NCBI RefSeq assembly: GCF_008831285.2
Contig: NC_045139.1
Coordinates: 28,809,206-28,873,205, forward strand
Direction: 5' to 3'
DNA from: Nymphaea colorata
Taxonomy: Eukaryota; Streptophyta; Magnoliopsida; Nymphaeales; Nymphaeaceae
DNA: 64,000 nucleotides
How positions within the stretch are numbered: position 1 is the first letter of the stretch; each line of letters starts with the position of its first letter. Both the position numbers and the translations under genes were made by a program. Shown in pieces: positions 12,759 to 23,808 of the stretch. Below the pieces are notes generated by a model. The model was not told the origin of the DNA and searched no databases. It was given only the letters and a program-made list of their open reading frames with translations.

Positions 12759-14413
12759 ATGAGTAATGGTAAGTTCAATGGAGACATGGGGCTCATGCTA
12801 TCCACTGATCCAAAGCCCAGACTTAGATGGACGCCGGAGCTTCATCAACGCTTCGTGGAAGCAGTTGCTCACCTTGGTGGTGCTGACAGTAAGTATACAG
12901 CAACTGCGGTGGAGGAATGCCCATCCTTCTACTGTCAACTAAAAGAGCTTTAATTTTTAATGGGGCCTTTACTCTTCTGGCAGAGGCAACACCGAAGTCA
13001 TTGATGAGAGTAATGAGGGTTCCTGGGCTAACACTGTACCACCTCAAGAGCCATTTGCAGGTATGAGCTCTCTATTTTTCATAAATATATGACTGAAGAA
13101 GGTGTGAGCAAAGAACAAAAATTAATTGTGCTTTCTTGATGGTTGCAGAAATACAGGCTTGGTAAGAACTTGAGTACAGAAAACCGCAGCTTTATTAACA
13201 AGGAAGGTAATACTTAAGCCTCCCAACCATTTTTTTCTTCTGAGATGATTGCTATTACCTTTTTTCTTATGTGGAACTTCTGTGATTGTACTACAATGAC
13301 AGGTTACAGACTGAATCATTTCGATGGTAATGGCTATGCAAATGGTGGCTCCGATATGGTGGAAACACATATGCAACATCAATTGAATGAGTAGGAGGCT
13401 ACACCAATCTTTCCATCTGCTTGCAATAATGTTTCTCCTTTTCTTTTCTCCTTTCATAACTTATTAAAAGGACACTATTATTGATACGGCTTTATATCTT
13501 AGAAACCTGCCAATCAATGAAGCACTGAGGTTGCAAATTGAGGTGCAGAAAAAACTACACGAGCAAATTGAGGTGAAACCATTAGTTGATTCATTGATGT
13601 TTTTGGTGTCCCCCACTCCCCCAATGCCCCGACTCTCTCTTCTATTTATGTTTGAAGACAAAGTGTGTACTTGATCTAGGTGCAGAAGCACTTGCAACTT
13701 CGAATTGAAGCCCAGGGAAAATACTTACAAGCAGTACTACAGAAGGCCCAGGAGGCACTCTCTAACAAAAGTTCGGTTTCTCTTGGATTTGAGAATGTAA
13801 ATTCAGAGCTCTTGAAAATTGGCTCTAAGGTAATGAATGGTTGTTTGTGTTTCTAGTTGAACTACCAAAGCAGCAGATATTGATTTGCTTGCATAATTCG
13901 AAATTGTTGTGAATTTACGTGATCTTGTGCTCCTTTCAGCAATCTCCGTTCATGGATAGTTCCATTGACAGCTGCATAACGTCATTAGAGAGTTCAGAAA
14001 GAAATGATCAAAGACTAAAGTTAAGCATAAGCACGTTGGGTCTGCAACCTCCACAAGTGAACTCAGTGCACCACCAAAGAGGAAGCCAACAGAACCAGAA
14101 AGGTCGTTCTTTTCACGATCCATTAATGGGCAGTCACCAAGAGTGGCCTTCCTTTCAAGCACCGAATACCGGCATGTCGATCATGAGAATGAGGATGAAC
14201 AAAAGAAGCTGCAGCACCTTGTCTGATGCAAGGGGAAGTGATATAGATGTAGATGGCACGTCTGTGGAGCAACCACTTAGTAAGAGGACTTCTGAGCTGG
14301 AAAGAAAGGTTGATCCGTTAAAACAATGGTGCGTATATTCTGGAGCTGAAGAGGCTCTTGACCTGAATGCCAAAACCAAAGAAATAGACCTCAATGGTTT
14401 TTGTTTCAACTAA
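12759..14413 (+). CDS. MYB-CC transcription factor, MYR1/MYR2 (PHL8/9)-like
   Basis: Seven exons join in frame with GT-AG introns: 12759-12888, 12984-13060, 13149-13206, 13303-13390, 13503-13572, 13680-13829 and 13940-14413, giving 348 residues. Residues 21-73 form one GARP-type MYB DNA-binding domain beginning PRLRWTPELHQRF and ending SHLQKYR. Residues about 119-168 are the MYB-CC coiled coil with LHEQIEVQ and LQLRIEAQGKYL, used for dimerisation in this family. The tail ends in ALDLN followed by IDLNGF, as in Arabidopsis MYR1/MYR2, which are nuclear regulators of flowering time; the wider family includes the phosphate-starvation regulator PHR1. An in-frame TGA at 12741 supports the ATG at 12759, although an upstream coding exon is possible because family members often have a longer N-terminus. 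The DLN motifs resemble EAR repression motifs; that role is inferred. No frame break is seen. Confidence 0.9.
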
Positions 14414-14527
14414 AACATCAGAGTTCTTAGTATTTCCTTTAATGGAGAGGGAGCGAGCGAAAGAGAGTATGTTTCAGAAATTGAGACAATTCAGTTTTCA
14501 CGGATATTCGGAGTCCAATATAGTAAT

Positions 14528-14594
14528 TCTCTCTCTCTCTCTATCTCTCTCTTTCTCTCTCTCTCTCTCTATCTATCTAACTATCTATCTATCT
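14528..14594. repeat. CT/CTAT microsatellite
   Basis: An interrupted CT run passes into CTAT units, about 115 bp after the MYB-CC stop codon and probably in its 3' UTR or just beyond. Confidence 0.9.
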
Positions 14595-17500
14595 GTGCAA
14601 CAACACACACTCACCCCTGTCGATCCACATTTAGCCCATTCCAGTTTCAACTTGTTGATTGACGAATCTTGCGCTGGACGTGCCAATGAGAAAAGAATCT
14701 TACGTTACCAGCTGTTTTGTTTCCCATTGTACGTTGGATTAGTATAATATCGAGCAACCTTGGACGGCTCTGGGTTGGGACCATGTAGAGGACACCCAGG
14801 GGACAGTTTCCCTTTCTGGGCACTGGCTGCAATTGCATGTGAAATGCATTTTTTTGCAGAGATGCTTTTAATCTGACAATTCGTAGGATGGGATGATTCT
14901 TGTAGGCCACTTGTGGCAGGCCGAAAGGATACCAAATCCCTTCACCGCTACGCATTGTAGGTGTGAAACCAACCTGTTGAACATCAAATATCTGTAACTC
15001 TGTTTTGTGCGACAGGAAAATAATGCCTCTCATTAAATTTCAAACCCTCTGTTTACCGTGATGATCTGAGCCTGCCGTGCGCACGATTTGAAAGGCGATA
15101 AAATTACTATCGATGGTCGGTGCCACTGCCTGTGCCACCGTTTCCTACAACTGGATGCTTGTGCTCGTCGGTGAGGCAAAGGTGCGGTAGCCATTTCTTT
15201 GTTTTAATCAGGCACTGCATATAGATTTTGCACGATGTGATCGATGTTGCATGCTCCACAAACTTGACCCAATGCTAGTCATTGTCTTGCCATGTCCTTG
15301 AAGTAGGTTGGTGTTACATCAGCTTCTGTTTCTGATTCATCACCAACCAACAATTGGAATACGAGCTAACTGAATGGGCCACATTTATCATACAATCGTA
15401 CCAAAAAAAAAAAGGCTTTTATCAGCAGATGAAAATAAATGTTGAGGGTCCGTATAGCTACTCTGTTTGCAACTCACAATATTAAATTCCTGCAATCGTT
15501 GTTCATGATTCTGTACATCTGTATGCGATCGAAAGGAGGTGGACGGACTACTGGCTCTATAAGATTGTATTATCAACAGAATATCTCCTGCGAAGTCAGT
15601 TCTTGTTCGACAGGAAAATGCACCACCACCATCACCATCATTGTGTTCAATGCCAGAAAAATGGAAGAACACTTTGGTTGTATTAGTATATACTGATTTA
15701 TGCCAAGCTGCTGTATGGCCATGTCCGTGACTCTGCGATTCATCATTGCTTCATCTAGTCTCGTCCCGACTCATTAAATCACGAGAAGGCATCTTGTGTA
15801 CCTTTGCTTGCTGCGAATGGAATGAATTTTCTTTTCCTTTTCGTCCCAAGAGGAGTTTCAATACGCTGGCTTTGTGGTCAGAGCTCTTTATTCCTGTCGA
15901 ACGCAATCATCTGCCTGGTCCTACCACTTCTTCAAATTACATGATGCTTGGATGCCTACTAACAACCTGATTACTCGGTTAGACTAATGGAAATCCTCTC
16001 GGGCTGTGGGAGTTCAATTAACTCATTGCAGCCGAGAAAGGACCAGTGTATCTGTGTAAATTGGTTTAAGGATCGAAATTTTGGGAGACATACAATAGAA
16101 AGAGAGAATATTGTACCTACCAACTCAAACTCCGGTACTACTGTAACCTGCTTTCTTTTGCAAATCTATGATAATTCATTCTTGTCAAATTCTGGACGGG
16201 ACCTAAAATGTAAACTTGGGATTCAAGTGATTTACACCATCATAAGGGGCCTGGTCTAAGACTAGACGGGAGATTGTCTGATATTAAGTCCATGAATTTG
16301 GGAAAATTGAGGTTCTTCAGATTAGATCATATCTAAGGTAATAAAAAACCTCTTCAGCCTGCCCAATGAAGGAAAACTTTGAATTAGCCTCAAGAACACA
16401 TAAGTTTGTGAGATGACAACAGCTTTCATTAGCTTTGGATCACATGTTCCAGGAACAACGGAGAAGTTTGGGGGTTCATGAATCTAATATAAGACTCAAG
16501 GTTCTGCACATAGCATGGCCAAGTAATGGTTGACAATGTACTCAAGATGTGTACACCTGGGTTTGCAGATTAACAGCTCCAGCATCTTATGAAAAAATGG
16601 AAACGACTGTTGCAAACAGCGGGTTAGAATATTCAACTTTTAATGTGAGGACAGGCCAGGCCTTCTTTCAGAGACAATATTTAAATTGGTAGGCTACTGT
16701 GGTAAAGGAACCCTTTCGCGCTACCAGTCATGCAAGTATTCATGCGATTGGGACTTTACTGAACCTAACCCCTTTTATAACTTAGACCTGGTTCTAGACA
16801 TTGGGGTCCAATAAGATTAATTAACGAAGGGCACAAAAAGGGACCGGAAGATGCCCAAGATTGATAGTACAGCTTGTCACACAGAATTAAAGAAATACGT
16901 AGAGGCGCCGCAAAATTGACTAATATCCTCTTACGAGGGCAACATGGGGAGAGATCAGGCAGCATAATGGCAAGGTTTTGATGTCTTTCAAATTCTCCTC
17001 TTACCACCTGCCCTTAACCTAAAATTTCATATATATGCATGCCCAAGAAGTAGAAACAGGATTGAGATTTTATATACGCCTTATTTGCTTAACATCTGAA
17101 CATGTAGTTCGGTTTTTAACAATAATCATTGTTTCTGAATCCAACCTATACTTGATTTTATTTGTCAATCTTCATGTGGCTGCATGAAATCCAACTTACT
17201 ATGCATTTTGGTTACTGAACATCTTACTCACAAGTTTCGCCTTATCAATGGACAAAGCCTCACCAGAGCAAAAGGTTTGCAAGGGGCGCAGGAATTACAG
17301 AAAAAGTTTTTGGTGAGCTTGTGCATATTAAGATTCAGCAGGCCACTAAGTTCCAACACGTGATTCTGCACAATAATCCCCACTGTCTTCCAGCCAAGTT
17401 GCATACAAGAAAAAAAAAATGAAGGGGAGAAAGTTTTGCTGGTTCATATCTTCTGTGATTTTTCATATACAGGATCAATCAAACTGATATTGCTCTCTTT

Positions 17501-18649
17501 CCAGCACCTTTCGAATGCGCCCGGATAATTGGATCACTGAGTTCAGGGATAGGTCCAACTAGTTTGCTTCCTATAAGAAATGATGGGTATGCATGGTTGA
17601 AGGCACCAAAGTGCTGTAAGAACAAGCAAGCAGTTAGGAATATGGCACCATGAACAGTGGCGGACATGGCAGAGAAACGTATGGGTTGTTGTATAGTTGG
17701 CTCTGCCACCAAAAATGGCCTTCCTCCTGCTGGTTTGGGCTTGGGCCCTTTTCTTGGCCTGGGTTCGGGTGAGAACTTCCCCTACACCGAGCCCAAGGTT
17801 TCCAGGGCTTGGGTTGGACCCCATACATGGTCATGATCAAAAGGCGAAAGCAAAAGAAGGAAACTTTCATGTGATATGTTAATGCGAAAAAGTACTGATA
17901 GTCGCCTACAAAAACTTTTGTCTCCACAGCTTTTCTCGAGATGTCACAACGTTTTGCAAACATAATTATGGAGCTTTGAATTTCTTCCACGTTCAACATT
18001 ACTAATTGGTAAAAAACAAAAATTTGCTGCAGCGCCCGTCCTTATCAGTCATCCCCAAGTAAAATGTTTTCCCTTTTCTCCTAGGACTTGAAAATAGTTG
18101 TATATGAAAGACACAGAAATCTTTAAAGCCATATACTTCTCTTTTATATGACCATTAATTCTTTTGATTCATAAGTTTCTTTGAAGCTACTGCGGTGAAT
18201 TAGGAACTGCATGTCAAATGTGTGACATTGATAGAGTTTGATCTTAACGTATGGAAAGATCGCATTGATGTGGAGATCAAACTTGGCGTCGGGAAAGGAG
18301 TATAGGAGAATGTAATGGCACCATTTGAGGATCATGCTGGTCCATCTCTCAACTAGAAAGGTCGAAAATCTTAGCTCATACGACTGCCATGGTGAGAGAC
18401 TTTGGCTCTTTGGGCAGGTGCTTCCCCGTCATCCTCTAATTGTAAAAATTTCTGAATTGATGGACTTAGGGGCCACATATCATATAGCTATTGACACAGA
18501 AATTCAGCCGTCAAGGCCAACGGTTTCAAACCCAAATTCAAAGATTATGGTGTGCTCATTCCTATAGAACTAATTGGTCTGGCAAAGTCCTCGTCTACCT
18601 GATCTCAACGCCAACTTGTTTTCTAATAGCTGGAAAGCAAACTTGTTTT

Positions 18650-18920
18650 GTAAAGTTTTCTCCCAACAAGTTTGAGTTTCAAGACATGAAAACCTTGAAT
18701 ATGATTGAGACACTGGTAACAAATGGACTATAAGAAATGCGATGATCATATTTGCACCTGTTGTAGTATTTACGACGATGTTAGTAAAGTTTTCTCCCAA
18801 CAAGGTTGAGTTCCAGGGCATGAAAACCTTGAATGTGAATGGCAAGAGAGACTGCATGCTAAAATGGACTATACGAGATGCGATGATCATATTTGAACTT
18901 GTTGTAGCATTTACGACGAT
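18650..18920. repeat. Tandem duplication, 134-bp unit, two copies
   Basis: The word GTAAAGTTTTCTCCCAACAA starts at 18650 and again at 18784. Each is followed by similar sequence including ATGAAAACCTTGAAT and a shared ATGCGATGATCATATTTG. The copies differ at several bases and by small indels, so the duplication is not recent. No coding function is evident. Confidence 0.8.
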
Positions 18921-19016
18921 GTTAATGACTGCTTCTAAGATGAATTGCTCTCTTTGCCATAGGCATCTTTTTTAACGTGAATTTGAGGGGACTGGTTTTT
19001 GCCCCTGACCTAAGTG

Positions 19017-19019
<3 letters not shown>

Positions 19020-19099
<80 letters not shown>
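19020..19099. repeat. (AT)n microsatellite, about 80 bp
   Basis: An uninterrupted AT run. The strongly self-complementary sequence may be variable in length or misassembled. Confidence 0.95.
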
Positions 19100-19101
<2 letters not shown>

Positions 19102-19576
19102 ACATGCAAGCAACTTATTCTCTTAGTTATTTACGCCTTGTTTGGTTGGAAGGAAAGGGAGGGATTGATCAATCCCTCCTGTGTTTGGTTGGCTAATTAG
19201 AAATGAATGAAAGAGAGAAAGTCTGTTTGGATGCGAGGGGAGGGAAAGGAAAGGAAAGGAAGAGATTGTATAGTGTAAATTCAATATCTCCCAAATCGGA
19301 CGGATTGAGAAGGAAAGGAAAGGAAAGGAAGGAAGATGAAGAGTTATAGCCTACCCACAATACCCTTCACGATTTAAACACTATGGCTGGACTGGATCCA
19401 TGTGCCATGAAACCAGGTTATGCATAGGGAGGTCTGGGCTTGGAGTTTTCAAAATCTTTGACGGCAGTATAAGTCTGATTATATATTTATCTCATTAGCC
19501 GAATTAATCCAATCTGCTTGCCGTTCTAAACCTATCCTCCTTAGAAATTCAAACATATATTTGTGGTGTTATGCAG

Positions 19577-19677
19577 GGTATTTGGATAATGAAAAGGCCA
19601 CTTCTTCTACTCTGGAGTCAGAGGGTTGGCTGAAAACTGGCGATTTGTGCTACTTTGATGAAAACAAGGAACAAAAG
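19577..19677 (+). pseudogene. Orphan exon of a 4CL-like acyl-CoA ligase
   Basis: After a plausible acceptor (TTATGCAG ending at 19576) the reading frame gives [18 protein letters not shown] and then [11 protein letters not shown]. This matches the conserved stretch around the TGD motif of the AMP-forming adenylate/4-coumarate:CoA ligase family, where the Asp contacts the ribose of ATP. A GT follows at 19678. After CYFDE the family normally has a glycine-rich continuation, but here the frame reads NKEQK, so even this exon is diverged at its end. No neighbouring exon with the P-loop-like AMP signature or the C-terminal lid lysine is visible within several kilobases. It is read as a single-exon relic or transposed fragment with no expected activity. 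Confidence 0.6.
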
Positions 19678-21491
19678 GTGAAAGTTTGCGTTTTAAGTGT
19701 TGAGTTTGAATATAGAGCTATGACTGCTAGGGTCATTGAATTCATGTGGACTAACTAACTACTTGCTTAAAACTTTATTGATTTATTTTGTGACAATAAA
19801 TTTGATATTCATATAAGTATTTAATCTTATGTTCAGACAAGGGCCATGGTAGAAACTTTTCATTAGAGAGACCAGACTATAATTTCAAAATTTTGACTAG
19901 AACCAAAATATAATTTTTCAGTTTTTTTTTGTTTGTATAGACTAAACAATTTGTTTTAAAATTACATGTAGAATTTGTTCAAAATTTCTGAAGGGAAGGG
20001 GGCTGAAGGGAGGTTATCGCCCTTGGCGACCCTCTTGGCTTTACCCCTAAATATAGAGATCGACCGTCACTATATTTGGAGGATATGATGTTCATATTGA
20101 AAATCTAGATATCCTTCACAATAGAAAAGGATCAAGTTCTGGATGACTCTACTCATTAAGGATACATAACACTTCCTTGAAAAGTTTAATCCTAATGTGA
20201 AGAATTTAAGCAAACTTATAAAAGCGGATGTTAAGTGACATGAGACTGAAATTGAAATTTCTAGAAGGCGGGTTGAGTCTGAATCTGGTATACAAGTAAA
20301 GCTAAGTTGTAACAGTTGGTTGATTATCCTGATTTTTTTATGTTATAATTGAAGCTCAACTGAATCAGCCAAACTGGAAGCCCAAGCTTGTGTAGAAGTG
20401 AAGCAGGTTTATGCCCAATGTTGGGAGAAATTAGAGGAGAAACCACCTCAAAATAAATAAACAAAATTGAATTAGTTGTGATCGATATGCTTGCCATCTA
20501 TTGCTGCATATCCCTATCCGAAAGATTGTAACTGATCTTGTAACAACTCTAGCTACAGTGATATGTATTACACCTCATCATCATCGAGCAAGAGGGTTCA
20601 GTTATTTCTCGTGTCTTTCTCTCTTTGCTACTAAGGCCACAACTTTTTACCGCAGAACTGGGATCTTCTTGTTTATACAGTGCATTTTACACAGCGGCGA
20701 TTTGGTATGCCCCCAAATATGAGATCCGAGGGGAGACGATCATGGCCAGGCGCTGTCATCCCTGTTCACGATAATGGACAGACCACCTTTATCGTGCCCC
20801 GATCTCTTGCTCTCGTAAAGATATTCGTTGGCGAAGCTCAATATAATGGATGAGAGTTTAATTAAATATGCTTCTGGTGTTGCGTTGTGGATGTAGTTCC
20901 ATAAGGGATATAGCGGAACCTTTTAAATCTCTATCCTCTGCTTTTATAGTCTGCTTTTCGGTTCCGTAGAAAGGGAAAGCCACGGACGAGCGAGCGAATC
21001 TTTTTTCCCTTTTCAGATGGCCAACACTAACGACCATCGTTAATCATATTCATCTGCCAAAACATTTATCATTTTCATTAGAAAAGGATCATCATTTTGC
21101 ATAGAAATAATTGACCTCCTTCCTCTCCGATCCCAATATTTGTGTCGTGCGTGAGAAAGAGAGGGAGGGTGGTTGTGGAGCTTCGCATAATCTCAATTTT
21201 AGAATTTTGTAACCAGTTCGCTACAAATTCAATCATACCACAAATATGTGCATCAAATATATGCAGACCTGAACAAGGTTTAGGAGCCGTTCGCGAACAA
21301 GCTTGAACAAGGCGAATCGTTCAACTTCGGCTCGTTTAGTGGCTCCAATACACAGAGGGAGGAAGTACCATCCTAAACTCTTTCTTCCTCGATTCAGAAA
21401 AAAATAAAAAAGAAGAAGAAATTTACAGGCCACACAAAAGAATTGCAGATCAGACCAAAAGAAAATGAAGGCGACCCACCATCTTACGGAG

Positions 21492-22361
21492 CTATAGATC
21501 ATGCTGATCTCCTAAAGTAGAACCGGACTCTTGTCCCAACGTCTCTGAATCAGCATCAGACCTCGCCGCCACCTCCCTCCGCCTCAAGGACATCAATTCG
21601 CCGATAACCAAGGGAACCGACAGAACCACCGTCCTCCTCCTTCTCCTCCTCCTCCCTTCTTCCTCTCCCTCAACACCACCAGCAGCAGCCGGCTTCTTCT
21701 CTTCCACCGGCATCTGAAACCTACAGACAGGGCAGGTGCTGTGTTTTTCCAACCACTTCATTATGCAGCCATGGTGGTACCTATGCCTGCAGGGCATCTC
21801 CCTCGCCTCCCCATCTGCGCCAAACCCCTCCAAGCACACAACGCACCGAGCTTCCTCATCCTCCACCACCACGCTTGCCAACGCCTCCACAGCTTCCTTG
21901 GAGGCCGGAGAAGAAGAGGGCTCGCCGCCGCCGAAGATCCAACCATTCCTCAGGATCTCGTTCTCTATGAATTCGCTCAGCAGCTCATCGGAGCTCCTCG
22001 TTTGGACGATGATGGCCTGGTTTGCAGGATCGACCAGGATGATCCTCTCCTCCACCTGGTCCTCCTCTCTCCCCTGGCTCTGCTCCTGGCTCGTCTCAGG
22101 ACCGGCATCGGAGGACGGTGTTTCAGGGGAAACCGATGAAGCACTTGGGTTTGCAGGAGAAGCGACGAGTCCGAAGAGCAAGGGGAGAAGGAGGGGGATG
22201 GAGCCGCTACTGATCTGCTCCAGGAAGCCTGTGTTGCAGTAAGGACACTGCAACTCGGGCCCATCAGCAGTCGCCGGGTTCACGGTCACCGTTCTTGAAC
22301 AGGTGTGGCACCAATACGGAGGTGCGGTGGAGGGAGGCAAATCGATGGTGGTAGCAGCCAT
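21492..22361 (-). CDS. RING-H2 E3 ubiquitin ligase with N-terminal zinc ribbon
   Basis: An intronless gene of 289 residues. Residues 18-42 hold a zinc-ribbon pattern (WCHTC, then QCPYC; Cys18, 21, 39, 42) typical of plant RING1/BTL-type ligases. Residues 173-213 are a complete RING-H2 finger: Cys173, Cys176, Cys191, His193, His196, Cys199, Cys210, Cys213, with Trp203 at the position that contacts E2 enzymes. The family transfers ubiquitin from an E2 to substrate, often in stress signalling; the substrate here is unknown. Between the two domains lies a Ser/Pro/Glu-rich linker. After the RING there is a Glu run and a seven-Arg run (237-243) that could act as a nuclear localisation signal. The tail lacks the DUF1117 domain of the RDUF ligases. 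The coding region is GC-rich against AT-rich flanks. ATG at 22361 is the first Met of the frame and precedes the zinc ribbon at the usual distance. Confidence 0.92.
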   Translation of the reverse strand: MAATTIDLPPSTAPPYWCHTCSRTVTVNPATADGPELQCPYCNTGFLEQISSGSIPLLLPLLFGLVASPANPSASSVSPETPSSDAGPETSQEQSQGREEDQVEERIILVDPANQAIIVQTRSSDELLSEFIENEILRNGWIFGGGEPSSSPASKEAVEALASVVVEDEEARCVVCLEGFGADGEAREMPCRHRYHHGCIMKWLEKHSTCPVCRFQMPVEEKKPAAAGGVEGEEEGRRRRRRRTVVLSVPLVIGELMSLRRREVAARSDADSETLGQESGSTLGDQHDL

Positions 22362-22502
22362 GACCTTTTCTTTCTCTTTTTTTTTTCCTGGGTATCTGTC
22401 GCCTGTTGGAGTGGAGGAGGAGGAAAGGAGGACGAAAAAATATCGGAGGGTGGGAAGAAGAAGACAGTGAATCTAAACAGGGACAAAAACAGAGGAAAGA
22501 GA

Positions 22503-22509
22503 CTTTATA
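22503..22509 (-). promoter_or_regulatory. Putative TATA box of the RING-H2 gene
   Basis: On the minus strand TATAAAG lies in the context CCCGTATAAAGTC, about 140 bp upstream of the start codon. That predicts a leader of roughly 110 nt rich in CT and GA runs. This is a motif match only. Confidence 0.45.
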
Positions 22510-22745
22510 CGGGAAGGTGAAGGTGAGGCCGCGGGAAGGCTCGCGTGAAGGTCTGAGAAGGATCTAGAAAGCGGCAGTCTTTATCTGATGCCGTCACGAA
22601 CAATTCATTAGTAGGGGGTTGCCATGGATGTGGCTCCTGAAGTCGGCTGTCAATAAGTCGGTCTGCCATGGCTCATCAGTCATCCCCACAAGAGCGCACA
22701 TAAAATCTTCACCGCTCCAGGTGGGCTCTCCGGCGAGCTCGGGCT

Positions 22746-22766
22746 CTCTCTCTCTCTCTCTCTCTC
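22746..22766. repeat. (CT)n microsatellite
   Basis: About ten CT dinucleotides, upstream of the RING-H2 gene. Confidence 0.9.
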
Positions 22767-23572
22767 ACGCACACACATACACAAGTGCGTGCCAACGCTT
22801 GAAATGAACGCTATTTTCTCTAAGGCCCAACTATCGTTGACATTGGAATGTAATGAATGTTAGGTAGCCACCTTCTCATTTCCCTTTCAAACAAGGGAAA
22901 TATATTGGACACCATGTTTAAGGCAACAATTTTCCAAATATTTGCATTGTTATACCTTTTCTTTTATGCATCATTTCCTGTTTTCCGCCCCTTTTTAAAA
23001 CATTCGCCCTCGCTAGACCACTGTTGAACTTGTAGAGAACCCTGTATTTGCTTCATATAATAAACTCGAAAAGATCATTAACATGACATATGTATGCAAA
23101 GGCAAACTCGGTCGGAACAACAAAACAAATCATTCAACATAAGTCCTAGCTAGTAAGAATTATTTACAACCTAACCTAGTTTCTACCATCCATTTTTTGT
23201 GTAAGAGAAAATTTGGAGGCTAGGTTTCTGGGATGCATGTCTTTAAAAGTGGAACCCGCCGATGACCCAAATAAGATATACTGATATACATACATAAGTA
23301 TCGAAAGAAGTGCATTCCCTGCATATCCACGGAAGAAGCTACCATTTCTACTTCCTGTCCATCATCAAAACCCTGCTCCGTTAAATGCCTCGATGTCCAA
23401 AAATTAATCACCATGTCTGCTCGGGGAAGCCAACTAACGAAGCACAAACAAATATGGTAATTGAACAACGTGCCTTCATCTATTTAGGTACGAAGGGCAG
23501 TTCAACTATTTGAAGGTAGGCCATGATCTTTGAGTCTGGCCCTCCTTGCTATTCACAGTCTCAAGATTTAGA

Positions 23573-23808
23573 AATTTAATGGCACGATGTCTATCTACCT
23601 CTTTCTCTTTCTCTTTCCAATTTGTGCGATGGTCTTGCGGTATAGATACAATTTGCATGGTCTCTTTTTTCTTTCGTTAGTAGCCTTGCCAAATTTAATG
23701 GCACGATATCTATCTATCTATCTTTCCCTCTTTTTCTCTTTCCAATTTGTGTGATGGTCTTGCGGCACAAATACAATTTGCATAGTCTCTTTTCTCTTTC
23801 GAATAGAT
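23573..23808. repeat. Tandem duplication, 118-bp unit, two copies
   Basis: AAATTTAATGGCACGAT occurs at 23573 and 23691, each followed by a CT-rich tract, the shared word TCTTTTTCTCTTTCCAATTT (with small changes) and ATGGTCTTGCGG. The copies differ at a few positions. Confidence 0.8.

Larger units (their letters stand above)
14414..21491. other. Intergenic region, MYB-CC gene to RING gene
   Basis: The first few hundred bases are probably 3' UTR of the MYB-CC gene and contain a CT/CTAT microsatellite. The rest holds a 134-bp tandem duplication, a long AT microsatellite, an orphan acyl-CoA-ligase exon and scattered decayed repeats. One of these, near 19985-20050, contains CCTCTTGGCTTTACCCCTA and resembles the ends of common plant repeats. 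A related one at 30183-30290 includes GTGGCGGAGCCATGATTTT. No intact gene is recognised. About 21270-21345 contains GAGCCGTTCGCGAACAAGC, also repeat-like, and may lie within the RING gene's 3' UTR. Confidence 0.5.

Noticed and set aside
19131-19340. TTTGGTTGG-containing, GGAAAGG-rich stretch that could be a Tourist-like MITE
   Set aside because: One end resembles such elements, but I could not find a matching inverted end or target duplication.
21736-22242. 168-codon plus-strand frame over the RING gene
   Set aside because: Antisense shadow of the GC-rich RING-H2 coding sequence.
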